Source of the DNA: Cyanoderma ruficeps
Lineage: Eukaryota > Chordata > Aves > Passeriformes > Timaliidae
DNA length: 64,000 nt
Assembly (NCBI GenBank): GCA_008694505.1
Contig: VZDJ01000063.1
Coordinates: 4,393,200 to 4,457,199 of the forward strand
Direction: 5' to 3'
Positions 1-10,812 of this stretch are shown piece by piece. The position numbers were made by a program, and so were the translations under genes. Under the pieces are notes generated by a model that made no database searches, was not told the DNA's origin, and saw only the letters and a program-made list of their open reading frames with translations. The number at the start of each line of letters is the position of its first letter. The stretch's first letter is position 1.

Positions 1-1315
1 GGAATATTATTTCAACTGAACACAAAGGCTTCCAGTGAATTAATTGTTATTTGCTACCAAAGTGACTTCCTTCAGTCCCAGTTTTAGTTTCGACGAGGCT
101 TTAGAATCAATATTTTCTGGGGAAACAAACCTCACCTTTCTTCATCTGACGCATCCACTGGTTTTTGAGTACTGTGAGATGAATAAAAGCAAACCTCAGG
201 CCCTCGAACCATTATTCATAAGCTTAAATTTATACAAGTGAATCATCCCACTGAAAGTGGTAATACCTCTCATGTACTCCGAGTGAAATACATGACTGTT
301 TACCAATTAGTTGGACTGCAGTAGCTTTAGTCGCTGTAGTTCCACGTTAATTATTTATAACACTTTGCAGTACCACCAGTAAATGTACAGTAGCATCTTC
401 TTTAAAATAATGAGACCTTAGTCCTGTGCAAAGTCTCTGCAGCAGCTGTTATTAAAACTTCAGTGAAGCGAGAGAAGAAATAGATGTTTTTGCATCTGCA
501 GCATGAGCAGCAAACTTCTCCTGCACTGGATTTAGCCTTTGCACGGTTTGGTCCTTTCAGGAAAAATCAATAGGGAAAAATAAGAACATCTAGGTTTTCA
601 CTGGCCCTTTTATTACAAAAAAAAAAAAGAAGACACTTTGGGAAAGTGTCACTTTAATGACTTGTCATTTTAAGCAGCCAAGGACCAGGAAATGGGTGAA
701 TGGCTCTGAGGTGCCCTAATGGAGCTTTAGGTAGGTGCTCTTGTAGGATCAATTTGACTGCGGATAAGTCTTACTTCTTGGCATGGATTTGATGAATGCT
801 GGGCATGGCTTAAAGATGAGATAATCTGCTCAATTTATTCTTATTATTTATTTGCTATCCTTGTGACAAAATGAATTATGGTTCTGCACGGAGCCAGAAG
901 CGGGGATAAAGTTACCATTGGGGAAGAATATGTCACTGTAATGGGATCTTTGCTTTTTTCCTTCCCTTGAATGAAATCAGCACGCTGAAAAAATGCTTCA
1001 CACATAACCTAAAGGAATCATTTCCAGACAGCAGAGGGGTAAACTGAGCCTTTTTGCTTCACTGTACAAACACAATTACTACAACAGCAGCTTAATACAA
1101 TTGTTTATACAGATGCCTCGTGTTTCCAACAGCCAGAAAAATCCTTGTCTTTCTAGGAAGCAATGCAGGGCTCCGCAGCCCTGCCATGGGGATTTGCCTG
1201 GGGAGAAGAGGGGTGGATAAAGGGGTTGTGATTTGGGGGATCGTGGTGATCTCCATTTACCCCAAACCCCACTCCTTCCCCCCAGGCTGGCATCCCAAGA
1301 TGTAACAGTTGAAAG
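1..1315. other. AT-rich unique non-coding DNA
   Basis: I see no gene here. The stretch is AT-rich with an A12 run at 617-628. Two small perfect inverted repeats follow it: 632-650 (8-bp arms, 3-nt loop) and 656-669 (6-bp arms, 2-nt loop). Open frames are short and show no domain. It may contain conserved regulatory sequence, which cannot be tested from one genome. Confidence 0.6.
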
Positions 1316-1745
1316 TCACAGAATCATGGAATCATTTAGGCTGGAAAAGCCTAAGGCCATTAGCCATTAACCCAGCACTGTCAAGGCCACCACTACACGA
1401 TATCTCCAAGTGCCACATCACCATGACTTTGAAATCCCTCCTGGAATGGAGACTCCAACACTGCCCTGGGCAGCTTGTGCCAGGGCTGGACAACCCTTTC
1501 CATGAAGAAATGTTCCCAATGTTCAACTTAAACCTCTCTTGGCACAACTTGAGGCCATTTCCTCTCATCCTGTCCTCTGTTCCCTGGAGCAGAGTCTGAC
1601 CCTCCCTTGCTGCACCCTTCTCTCAGGGAGTTGTGGAGAGGGAGAAGGTCCCTCCCAAGCCTCCTTTTCTCCAGGATGAACCCCCCAGTTCCCTCAGCCG
1701 CTCCAGACCCTTCCCCAGCTTTGCTGCCCTTTTTAGGACACATCA
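1316..1745 (-). mobile_element. CR1 LINE 3' fragment, about 430 bp
   Basis: CR1 is an avian non-LTR retrotransposon whose copies are usually truncated at the 5' end. The plus strand opens with the complement of the CR1 3' tail (AGAATCAT repeat, then TTTAGGCTGGAAAAGCC). It continues through recognisable CR1 landmarks: a GTGCCACATC segment near 1410, GGCAGCTTGTGCCAGGGCTG near 1470, and a CCTTTTCTCC..CCTCAGCCGCTCC block near 1660-1710. The element therefore runs on the minus strand. Divergence from the family as I know it suggests an old copy. It is non-coding. Confidence 0.92.
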
Positions 1746-1856
1746 TGGGACAACCCATATGAACAAACACCTCCACCATCAGCAGACGGTACCTAAACCC
1801 CCTGGGCATGAAACAGGCTGAATTAAACCAGCAGCCAGGGCAGTCTGTGTGTGGGG
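1746..1856. other. unique spacer between CR1 pieces
   Basis: Non-repetitive DNA between two minus-strand CR1 fragments of different tail type. Nothing further is recognisable. Confidence 0.5.
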
Positions 1857-1923
1857 TAGAATCATCAAATACCCCGAGCTGGAAGGGATCCATAGGGACC
1901 ATCACATCCAGCTCCTGTGTGGA
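1857..1923 (-). mobile_element. CR1 3'-end fragment (CCGAGCTGGAAGGGA tail type)
   Basis: A 67-bp piece begins with AGAATCATC and continues ACCCCGAGCTGGAAGGGATC, the complement of the 3' end of the CR1 group that ends in TCAGGATATTCTATGATT. It differs in tail type from the CR1 copy just upstream, so it is a separate insertion. Confidence 0.75.
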
Positions 1924-4510
1924 CTCACATTTCACTGTCTCCTCGCCATAACGGGATGCTTGGCTTTGGCTGGGTTGCCTCCACTCCCCACCCTCGTCAG
2001 CGGGCAAACATTTCCCTGCCGTACAACTCGCAAGTGGATAAACCCAGCAGCAGCAACAGTCTGATGTTCTACATCCCACAGCCCATTAATTTACTATCAA
2101 AGGGATGTTACGAGGAGCGCGGCGTTAATCATCGAGCCTTTGGCTGTCTGATTGTTGGGCAGCCGAGGGTGCGTCAAGGAACAAGTGCTTAAATTTGCTC
2201 CCTGCACACAGCGCCGGGTATTAACCCTTCATCAAGGCTTTGTGTTTATTTTCCCTCGCATAAAGGAAGGGCAGGAGCCCTTTTGAAGAGCTGAGCTGCA
2301 AGAAGAACACACAAGGTTAAAGCCCTGAAAAGTCCTGATCAAGGAGCCGACTGGATTACAGCCAAAGCTGCGGCAAATTTCTCTCTTTCTTCCCAGACAG
2401 GGATCTAAACACAAAAGAAATAGGTTTTTTTGGGTGGGGGAATTCCGTCTAATTCCATCAAATCCTTTTTGTCATTTCCTCACCATCCTTTAAACATCTG
2501 ACAAGGCCAATCGACCGCGCCAGGCACGGAGGGAATCGCAGCACCGGGGCTATAACTCTAAGTTCATTAAGCGTGAATTATTATTTGAGCCAGCCTCAAT
2601 TTTCGCCAGCAGAATTAGACATTCCTAAAATAATGTCCCTGACACATGCAGAAAATGGGCTTTACGGCTCTCACCTTGAACTCCACCAGAACTCCCACCT
2701 CATCTGTTACCCTTCCACGGGCAGGAGACGGAGCGCGGCGCTGCGGCTTCACCTTTAATTATGCCAGGTATTTAAGGGCTAATGTTCATAGAAGAGGAGT
2801 ATACGAGGCAATAAATGGCTTTTGCAGGTGATTAAATGCCCAAGCAGAACAGAGGCACTTGATAAGCATAGAGGCCGTTTGCTCCATTATGTTCCCGGCG
2901 CTGTGAACTTCATTCCTGCTTCCCGATGAGGAAGGGGAATATTCAACAAGAGGACAAAAAACATCAATGGACTGAGTTTTACATATTAAATGTATATATT
3001 ACAACTACGTAATGCACGTAGTTTTTTCTTCGCTGTACGTTGAGGTTTGCTCTGCCTGAGTGCAACAACTTCAGAAGTTTAAATGACAGGTGAGATGTCA
3101 AAAATCACCGGGATCAAGGAGGATTTGACCCCAGATTCTTGCTGCAAGTGGTATAAGTCACCCCTCCCCGCAGCTCCTTTCCATAGAGTGAACCCATGGA
3201 GCAAGGAGAATTTAAAGAAGGTTTGGAAGGTTTGCTGATGCTGTTGGTTCCCCCAGGGGCCAGTGAGCAGCATGTGAGGTGCCAAAGGCTTAGGGAAGCC
3301 CTGGGGACAATAGATGAGGCACAAAGCATAGGAGAACCAAGTCTGGACAAGTCTTCAGCCCCCAAAAAATGCCCCAATGGGTCTGGCTGAGCCTCTGCTG
3401 GCTTCATACAATGGTTGTGTGGAGACAAAAGTCAGCTTTAAGTCAAAAATTTGATTCTTTTTAAGTACTTAAATTCAATTTGTGGCTCTTTATAGAATGT
3501 TGCACTGTAAAAGTCTTTATTCTAATGTTTATTTTCTTGGTAATGATGAGGAGTCTCCAGAAACATCTTTGTATCAGCAATTCCTTGCAGTTGCAGCCGC
3601 AGCCCAGAAGCTGCAAAAGCAGCTCTAAATCCCACTCTGGCCATATGTCCAGCAGCACAAAAAAATCTATAACTCTATTTCGCATTGGGTCACTTCCACC
3701 GGCGTGACTAAGGACATCAGCCCCGTGTGTTGGGAGATACCCACTCCTTCCTGCCAGTGCCTGACCAAGCTTTTGCTTGCCATAAAATCACACACAGAAC
3801 CCTCCTCAGCACACTTCAATTCCCTCACATCTCTGCTGAGCCCTGAAACTTGCCTGGATTTTGCCAGCGGCGCATTTTGGAGCTGCCCCTCTGCAATCCC
3901 TGGGAATGTGTGAAATCCCACCAACCCATGAACTCAGCCCATCCCAGTGTCTAGAACAGATTCTCCACATCCAGCAGATTTGGCCTGTTTTTTCCCTCCC
4001 TTCAGTTAATAGTGATCCTTATCTCCCCAGGAGGACGCTGCCGTGGCCACACACAAGGCCACAATCTAATTTATCCAGTTCCTTTTCATAACTCCCAACG
4101 CTCCATTATTAGGGCAACTTTATATTTCTCTTGCAGTCAAAGGCCACAGCCCCAGTCACCCCACGTTTCTGACCATTAAGAAATAAGTTAAACAACATTA
4201 GACCCCAGAGGAAATTTGAAGCCCATGACTGCTAAGCTTTTGCTGCAATGAAAATTGATCTATTTGTCTTATTTTCCATTTCCCGTCAAGTAGAGGGTTT
4301 GCAGCTCCTAACAAGGCTTGGCCATGCACGACTTTCACATCCATCGTATCCTTGGTAGGGTGTACAAAGGCTCTCAGACTCTCCCAGGCTCAATTATTAT
4401 TTAAAAAAAAATCAATTAAAACAATTAATGTAAGGTCATTGAATGAAAAATCGTGCTAAGGTTCAACAAGAGCAAAGGAAGATCAAGAGCAAATGGACTC
4501 AAGTTACACC
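1924..4510. other. unique non-coding DNA with AT-rich enhancer-like blocks
   Basis: No gene seen. The part at about 2450-3060 is AT-rich with several TAAT and TTAAT cores and ends in an 8-bp-arm hairpin at 3003-3023. The rest is mixed composition without repeats I recognise. Open frames of 60-104 codons overlap each other on both strands and carry no motif. Confidence 0.55.
3003..3023. repeat. perfect inverted repeat followed by a T-run
   Basis: AACTACGT and ACGTAGTT form 8-bp perfect arms around the 5-nt loop AATGC, and the right arm runs into a T6 tract. In a bacterial genome this would look like a terminator. In this avian context it is more likely a chance hairpin. Confidence 0.6.
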
Positions 4511-4719
4511 AAGGGACGTTTTGGTTGGATATTGGGGAAATTTCTGTACTGAAAGGATTGGCACAGGCTGTCCAGGACAGGGGTGAATTTTCCATCCCTG
4601 GAAGGATTTAAAGCCACGTGGCACTTGGGGACATAGACAATGGTAACCTTGGCAGCGTTGGGTTGGTTTGGCTCCGTGACCTTAGAGGGCTTTTCCAACC
4701 TAAACCATTCTACGATTTT
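4511..4719 (+). mobile_element. CR1 LINE 3' fragment
   Basis: Sense-strand CR1 end: TTGGATATTGGGGAAATTTC, a CATCCCTGGAAGGATTTAAA segment, a GTGGCACTTGGGGACAT segment, then GACCTTAGAGGGCTTTTCCA and the terminal CCATTCTACGATT. These blocks occur in the order expected for the last 200 bp of CR1. 5'-truncated and non-coding. Confidence 0.92.
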
Positions 4720-5514
4720 GTTTTCCCTCTCCTCCTTGTTTGTCTTCCTCCCATGAAATCCTTTCTACAAATAAAACCCAAAGATCATCACTACAACCTC
4801 ATTTTTCTTCTGAATGGGAAAGGAACATCCTATTCTGGTAGGGACAGGAATAAAACATTTCTCTGCAAGCCAAGTATTCATCTTTCTTCTGCCTTGCTTG
4901 CACTCACTGCTGAGCTCTTTGTTGTCAGTGTTTGTCTCCTACCTGCAGAAATGGATGTTTCCATTGAAATCCCATTGGTTTGGGATATGTTGCCAGCAGC
5001 GCCCAGAGCCAGATGCCTCAGGAGGTGGAAAACCCCCTTCCAGGCCCATCCTGGTTTGCAATAGTTGCACTGGAGATGCATTTTTTCCTCTCCAAAGTCC
5101 AAATCCTCGATTTGTTCTTGTCAAGCAAATGGATTTGGTCACAGACAATTTTGGGAGCAAAACAGGGGAAAATCTCATCTCCTTCTCCTGCTTCTCACCT
5201 TAGTGTGCAGTGCACCCTGACAGGTTTGGGCAGGGAATGGAACATCCTTGGGTTAAAGCACACGGAGAGAGTAGGACCTACCAAAATATACCCACACACC
5301 ACTGAAGGTTTGCAACACAGAATTAGGATTCCAGATGATTTCCTACAAAGCCTCACTCCAAAGACTAAAAACCAAGGTGACAAGACCAGATTAATTTGTC
5401 CACGGGACATATCTCTCCTGGCTTTTCTAGGAAGAAGGGAGCAGGGGAGATGCAGCCTGGGAAGTGCCTTTGACAGGACCTGACACTCAGCGCTCAGTTC
5501 CCATTGAAAATGTG
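4720..5514. other. unique non-coding DNA
   Basis: Nothing recognisable. Several overlapping open frames (up to 167 codons, 4980-5483 plus) have no domain signature and overlap others on the opposite strand. Confidence 0.5.
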
Positions 5515-5589
5515 GAGGCTGGTCATAGATTGGATTCCATGATACTGGAGGTCTTTCCCAATCTCACTGGTTCCATGAATCTATGATTT
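5515..5589 (+). mobile_element. degenerate CR1 3' tail
   Basis: TGGATTCCATGATACTGGAG, GTCTTTCCCAATCTCA and the terminal ATGAATCTATGATT match the last 60 bp or so of CR1 with several changes. The upstream limit is uncertain. Confidence 0.7.
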
Positions 5590-6411
5590 GGAGAGTCCCT
5601 TGATCCAGGAGAGGGCATCCCCCCCATTCCCATCAAAACCTGTGAGATGTTGCATTGATTCAACCCCAGTCCCAGGACTTTGAGAGCACAGAGAGCTGCA
5701 GCCACCACTCCAAGCAGAGAAAAGCTTGGGATTTTCAGAATTTGAAAGAATTTGGAGCGGCCTGAGCTAGAACACCACCTGGTAAGTTCAAGGGTTGCTG
5801 TCCCCAGCAGCTGTCTCACCCTCACCCACATGTGTTCAGGGAGGATGGAACAGCAGGGGAGGCAAACCCTGAAGTGCAGCAGATGGTCCCAATTTTGCAG
5901 TAAACCTCTGCTGGGACCGGTGGCAGTTCAGGAGCCTTTTTCCATGATGTTCCCAGGTCCTGGCTGCAGAGGTACCTGTGATATCCCTACCAGGCACACC
6001 CACTTCCTCCACCTCCTCCTGCAGCTGAGACTCTGAAAGAGCCACTTTACTGCTATTTTATTTTCCCCAAACATATCAGTCTCGGAGAAGATATTTTCTC
6101 TCGTCACAGATTTTCCCTCAATAAAATGTGACATTTTCCTGCCTTCACCCATTTATTGCACAACATGAGCTCATTCTCTGGTGCCGATTTACATGCAGAA
6201 CTTTTCAAATTTGTTTTATTTTTTAATTGGGGAAGGAACTCTGCTGCTTTGGTTGCATCCCGACAATTTAAAACCCCGGAGCGAGCTGTTTACAGACCGC
6301 CGGATTTCTGTTTAGCGCTCTCCACATCTCCCTTCAAACCTCAGTCTGCCTTTATAACCTTGGAAAAATCACAGGGGGATTATTCGAGGAGTTTATATTA
6401 ACTTGGACCAC
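5590..6411. other. unique non-coding DNA
   Basis: Nothing recognisable beyond an AT-rich stretch at about 6040-6240. No supported exon. Confidence 0.5.
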
Positions 6412-6524
6412 GCGTTTCCCCTCGGCTCAGCTGCCTGTAAAATGGGAATAAGGAGAGCTGCTCTATTACCTGTGGGGCAGCTCTGTCTCTCACAATCAAC
6501 CCGTGCAGCGCTTGGCATGAGGAT
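6412..6524 (+). mobile_element. possible MIR-type SINE remnant
   Basis: A segment at about 6415-6465 reads TTTCCCC then GCTGCCTGTAAAATGGGAAT, resembling the 'cctcagtttcc..ctgtaaaatgggg' block of MIR-family SINEs. A GCAGCGCTTGGCA segment near 6507 resembles the later 'agcgcttagcac' block. The order and spacing fit, but divergence is high. Confidence 0.45.
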
Positions 6525-7590
6525 TCCTGACGTCAGGGTGGGACTTTTGGGCAGCTGTAGGAATGTGATGACAAATAAGATTTGCGGGAGAGGTAGATGA
6601 GATCTTGTTAGCTCTCGGGCAGAGGTGATAATAGATAAGATAAAACCGACATGCCCACGCTGCTGTAAAACAAGAAGGGCCGGGCCACTCTCCTGTACCA
6701 ATTTGCAGCAGAGTACAATGAAACCCTGGAGAATGTCCCGGGGAAATAGGTGCTACTCCAAGCACAGTGTGAGGACCTGCTTATTTACTGATGGCAGAAA
6801 GTGTGGAAGCAGCTGCAAGGAGCCATCAACCTGTGATTGCCCTGGAAAATAATCCCATCTCCCTGGCTTCCCGCGATCAAGGCTGGAGGGAAATCAATCC
6901 AGAGCTGAGATTGGACACAGTGATACAATATTTATGGCTCTGGCACTCGAGCCAGGCACTGCCTGCTGAAGAGGGGATGAAGTGCAGCTCCTGGTGTGTC
7001 CCATGGGTGCCAGAGTCATGTCCAAATGGAGTGGGATCTGCTTGCATCCATGGAGCCTGCCCTCTCTGCCAGCTCTGTTCTAGCCAAGGGATTTAGTGCA
7101 AGGCCATAAATACATCGCTCTCCTACAATTCCACCAACATTTCCATGTGCCTGAACACAAGGCAAGGAATAGGGCTCCAAAGACATGATAATTCCTGCTC
7201 TTGCAGGGAACTTCCCTGACCAGGAAGGGCAGGCGTTCCATGCATGGCCACCCTGCAGTGACACTGCCAACAAACCCCTGTCCCCCCACTCCACAGTCTC
7301 TATGGTCCCACTGGCTGGGCCCAGCACTGGAGCTGCCTGGGAAAGGCAGCTGGGAGCTGGATGTGACATTCACACTGGAGCCTTCCAGCCTCTGTGACAG
7401 AGGAGACACAGGCAGGGGGTAGCAATGGAGGGGAGAAATGACCGGATCCTGCCAGAACATTCCCAGGTTTATCAGGGCTTTGCAATTCCTTTCAACTAAC
7501 GTGAACACCACCGAGCACCCAACTCCTTGTTTTGCCTGCTGAGAGCATCCAAGAGATGCTGAGCCTGGCACACACAGGCAGTGGGGAGAG
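6525..7590. other. unique non-coding DNA with GATA motifs
   Basis: Overlapping GATA motifs (AGATAAGATAA) occur near 6635. The rest is unremarkable GC-moderate DNA. The 194-codon minus-strand frame that enters from 7664 partly reflects the neighbouring tandem repeat and has no domain. Confidence 0.45.
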
Positions 7591-7701
7591 AACAAGGAGG
7601 GCCTGGAGGGAACACGGAGGACACAGAGGGAACAAGGAGGACACAAAGGGAAAAAGGAGGACACAGAGGGAACAAGGAGGGCATGGAAGGAGCAAGGAGG
7701 G
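7591..7701. repeat. 20-bp purine-rich tandem repeat, about 5.5 copies
   Basis: Units of exactly 20 bp begin at 7591, 7611, 7631, 7651 and 7671, with a partial copy from 7691. Each unit is roughly AACAAGGAGG followed by ACACAGAGGG. The plus strand is strongly purine-rich. Because 20 is not a multiple of three, each copy shifts the reading frame, so the low-complexity open frames on both strands are by-products of the repeat. Confidence 0.93.
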
Positions 7702-8536
7702 TAAGTCCAAAATTCCAGACACCAACCCTAAAAGCCTATTAGAAATAGCCAAACCACCCATACCTCATCAGCCCAACCACCAGCCCAGCAACACCGCCCA
7801 TCCAAGCCATGGTGATGCTCCAAGAGCACGGAAAACAGCAATGGGGCATCCAGCCAATCCTTCCCACACATCATCAGCAGGGACACCATTCCCCCTCCCA
7901 AGGCAGCAGCCCCCTCCATCTCCAGAATTTATAGGGCTGTCCCGGTGACACACCGTCTCCGTAACTGCAGAATGGCAGTTGTAAAAAATCCCATTTGCCA
8001 GCGTATTAGAATCCTATTAGCGCTCCCGGCGGAGAAATAACGCCGGCCCTCCTGGCGGGATTAAAGGGACTAGGACTCAGCCTCCACAGTTTTATGGCCC
8101 TCTCCCCCATTTGCTGATCAAACTGACAGATATAAAGCTGCAGGCGAGAAGTGTCCTTGGCCTGTAAGCCCCAAGATGAGAAAATGCCTTTGAAGAAACC
8201 TGAGTGCCAGTAAGGAGACTCCAGTGCTGCCAGGAAAGGGAAAGGAGCCATTCCTTCTTCCTCTCCAAAAACCCTAATTCTGGGGTAGGGAATGCACAGG
8301 GACAGGGTAGGAAGGACAACAAGGCAGAGCCTCCCAGACACATCCCTGTGCAAGGCAGGGCCCTGTGGATACGGCCCGGCAAACCCTGACTCTTCTCTTG
8401 GCTGTTTAAAGACCTGTTGTCACAAACACAGGAGGCTGTATAATTACTGGAAGGATCACTCATAAATGTCTATTGATTGTCTGGGAATTATGGAGGGGGA
8501 AATGGCTATTTCATAAAACCAAGCCTCATCCCCAGA
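7702..8536. other. unique non-coding DNA
   Basis: Nothing recognisable. Overlapping open frames on both strands have no conserved motif. Confidence 0.5.
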
Positions 8537-8664
8537 ACTGTTCAAGGCCAGGCTGGATGGAGTTTGGAGCAACGTGTTCTAGTGGAAGGCATCTCTGCCC
8601 ATGGCAGGGGGTGGAAAAAAATTATCTTTAAGGTCTCTTCCAACCCAAACCATTTTTTGATCCT
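8537..8664 (+). mobile_element. CR1 LINE 3' fragment
   Basis: TTCAAGGCCAGGCTGGATGG, AACGTGTTCTAGTGGAAGGC, CCCATGGCAGGGGGTGGAA, then AAGGTCTCTTCCAACCCAAA mark the last 130 bp of CR1 in sense orientation. The terminal ATTCTATGA repeat is eroded to ATTTTTTGATCC. Confidence 0.93.
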
Positions 8665-10737
8665 TCCTTACACCCCAAACCAGCCGCAGATACATTTCAC
8701 AAGCAACAGGCTCCTCCAATATATCTCCCTGCAAAACATCCTCCTCTCCCATGATTTCCTTTCTTTTTGTGGCCCTGGGAACGGGAACGCTGAGCCAGAG
8801 CAGGGCTGAAAATACCTCAGCACAAGGAAGGGTTGGGTTTTATTCCCTCCAAAGACACAGACAGCACACAGATGCTCCCAGGGCATGTGTGCTGCCTTTT
8901 GGGACCTTCAGGGCATTGCCTGCCCACTGGGAGCCCCTTGCAGAGGAGACAGTGTGGGGCTGGACTGGGAAGCCCTGGCAGCGCTCCCAACTCTCCGGGT
9001 TCACCAGTGCAGCGTCCTGGGGAGAATAAATAAATAATTGCAGACTGCTTGCTCAGCGCTGCTGTAAATAGTTCATGAGTTCCAGGAGATTTATTTCCCT
9101 CTCCTCGCCTTAACGAGCCCACAGCCGCCACGGAGGGATGGGAAGGTTCACAGTCTGCAGCCACCCAGCAGGGCTAACAGGGAGCCCTGTATCCACAGCA
9201 CTGCCCAGTGGGATTTTTTGGAACCCACTGGCATTGGCTCATCCAGCACCTCATGCTTGTGCCCATTCCCAAACCCAAGATTTATAGGTTCACATGCCAA
9301 TGAGCAAATGGTTTTTCCAGCCCCCGGGGATTTGTTACGAGGTCCTTGGCGACGATCCCAAGTGCTGCTGCCTTCCCCCTGAGATGGCCCTATCCAGCAG
9401 CCATTAGGAAGACACTTCCCAAGGGATTTACAGCGTGGTCTCACACAAGCCCAGGAGACCCAGTCGGGCTCCCAGGGAAACAGTCTGTCCCCAAGGGATC
9501 TGCAATGCCAAGAGGACACGGGAAGTATTAAGAGCTAATGAAGAGGTATAAGTGTGGCAGCCACCCCGGGGACAAACACAGCTGAGGACTGCACAAGGAG
9601 GCGACTATTCATCCAAGCCTTCATTCTGAGGTCCCTGCTTTATTTCCAAAGCAAACTCGGCCAGACGGAGTTGTTCCAGGAGAATTTCTCCCATGTCACC
9701 TCTCCCTTGGAGCCATCTAACAAAGGGACCAGCAAAGTGTGTGAGCTCCAGCGGGCACCCACCCCTCCTCACAGCAGCCCTGGTGCTGTAAAGGCTTTAT
9801 CAATCCCCGGAGCCATCCAGCCTCCCCTGCTAGGTCTCTTTATTATGTGCCTTGACATTTCCAAGGGTTATATTTCCGCCTGTGAGAACCATCAGTCCAG
9901 CAGCACACAGTAATATATGGAGTAATAGAGTCTCAGCACAGCAGGTTTAATCTCATATTGCTGAAGCCCCTGGTGTCCTAGCTGAAGTAAGTTTGTCATT
10001 AGGAATTCCTTTCTCCCGACCTTGTTTTGTTTGGGGTTATTATTTTACCCCTAAAGAGAAGAGAAACACTCGGGATTGATTTATGACTTTCCCGTTTCTT
10101 CCTGCGCAATGCAAACTGGCGAGCTCCAGGCGGGAGGAGAGGAGAGGGAGACAGCCCAGAGCTTGCTCCCCCCGGCAGCCGGCACAGCCACACCGTGCCA
10201 CCGGCTGGGTGACACCTCGGGGACCCTCTTGAGCCCTGAGCAGGGTCAGAGCCCTGTGCAGCAATGACTCCACAGCTTCACCCCAGCAGATTTACCAGCA
10301 GAGCTCGGAGCCATGGAAGATTAATGATCAGCGCCGCTACATCCACTAATTCGATGAAAAAGGGGCAAGGCAGGGGAAAGGAATATAATCAGGATATTTT
10401 CTACAGTGCCAACTTGGATTTGAAGGGACAAAGCAGCAAAGAGGGCAGCAGAGACTGAAAATTTCAGAATTCCTCTGTGCCTTTTTAGGGCCATCCAAGG
10501 GAAAGGGGTTGAGCCCTAAAAGCTGAAAGCATTCAGTGCAGATCAAAGATATACTGGAGGAAATAACCTGCCTGGGCGGGAGAGGGGCCCAGCACTCTCA
10601 TGTCCATGGATCACGTTCCTTCACTCTTTGGAGCCTCAAGTCTACCTCCCTACCCTACAGCCCTTGGGAGAAAATTCCAGTATGAGATCCGTTCATTTTC
10701 CCTGGGTATCCCAAACATCTGGGAAAGATCATCAAAT
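8665..10737. other. unique non-coding DNA
   Basis: No gene or repeat recognised over about 2 kb. A short TAAATAAATAA tract lies near 9027. Composition is mixed, with AT-rich patches at about 9900-10090. Open frames up to 123 codons are unsupported. Confidence 0.5.
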
Positions 10738-10812
10738 AGAATCATGGATTAGTTGGAGTGGGAAGGGACTTTCTAAATGTAATCTAGTTGTGCCTGTGCA
10801 TGCCAGCACCTC
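10738..10812 (-). mobile_element. degenerate CR1 3' end
   Basis: Plus strand reads AGAATCATGGATTAGTTGGA, then GTGGGAAGGGACTTTCTAAA and a TCTAGTTGTGCC segment, a diverged complement of the CR1 tail (the 'cagaatggtttgggttggaagggacc' region). Right boundary approximate. Confidence 0.7.
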
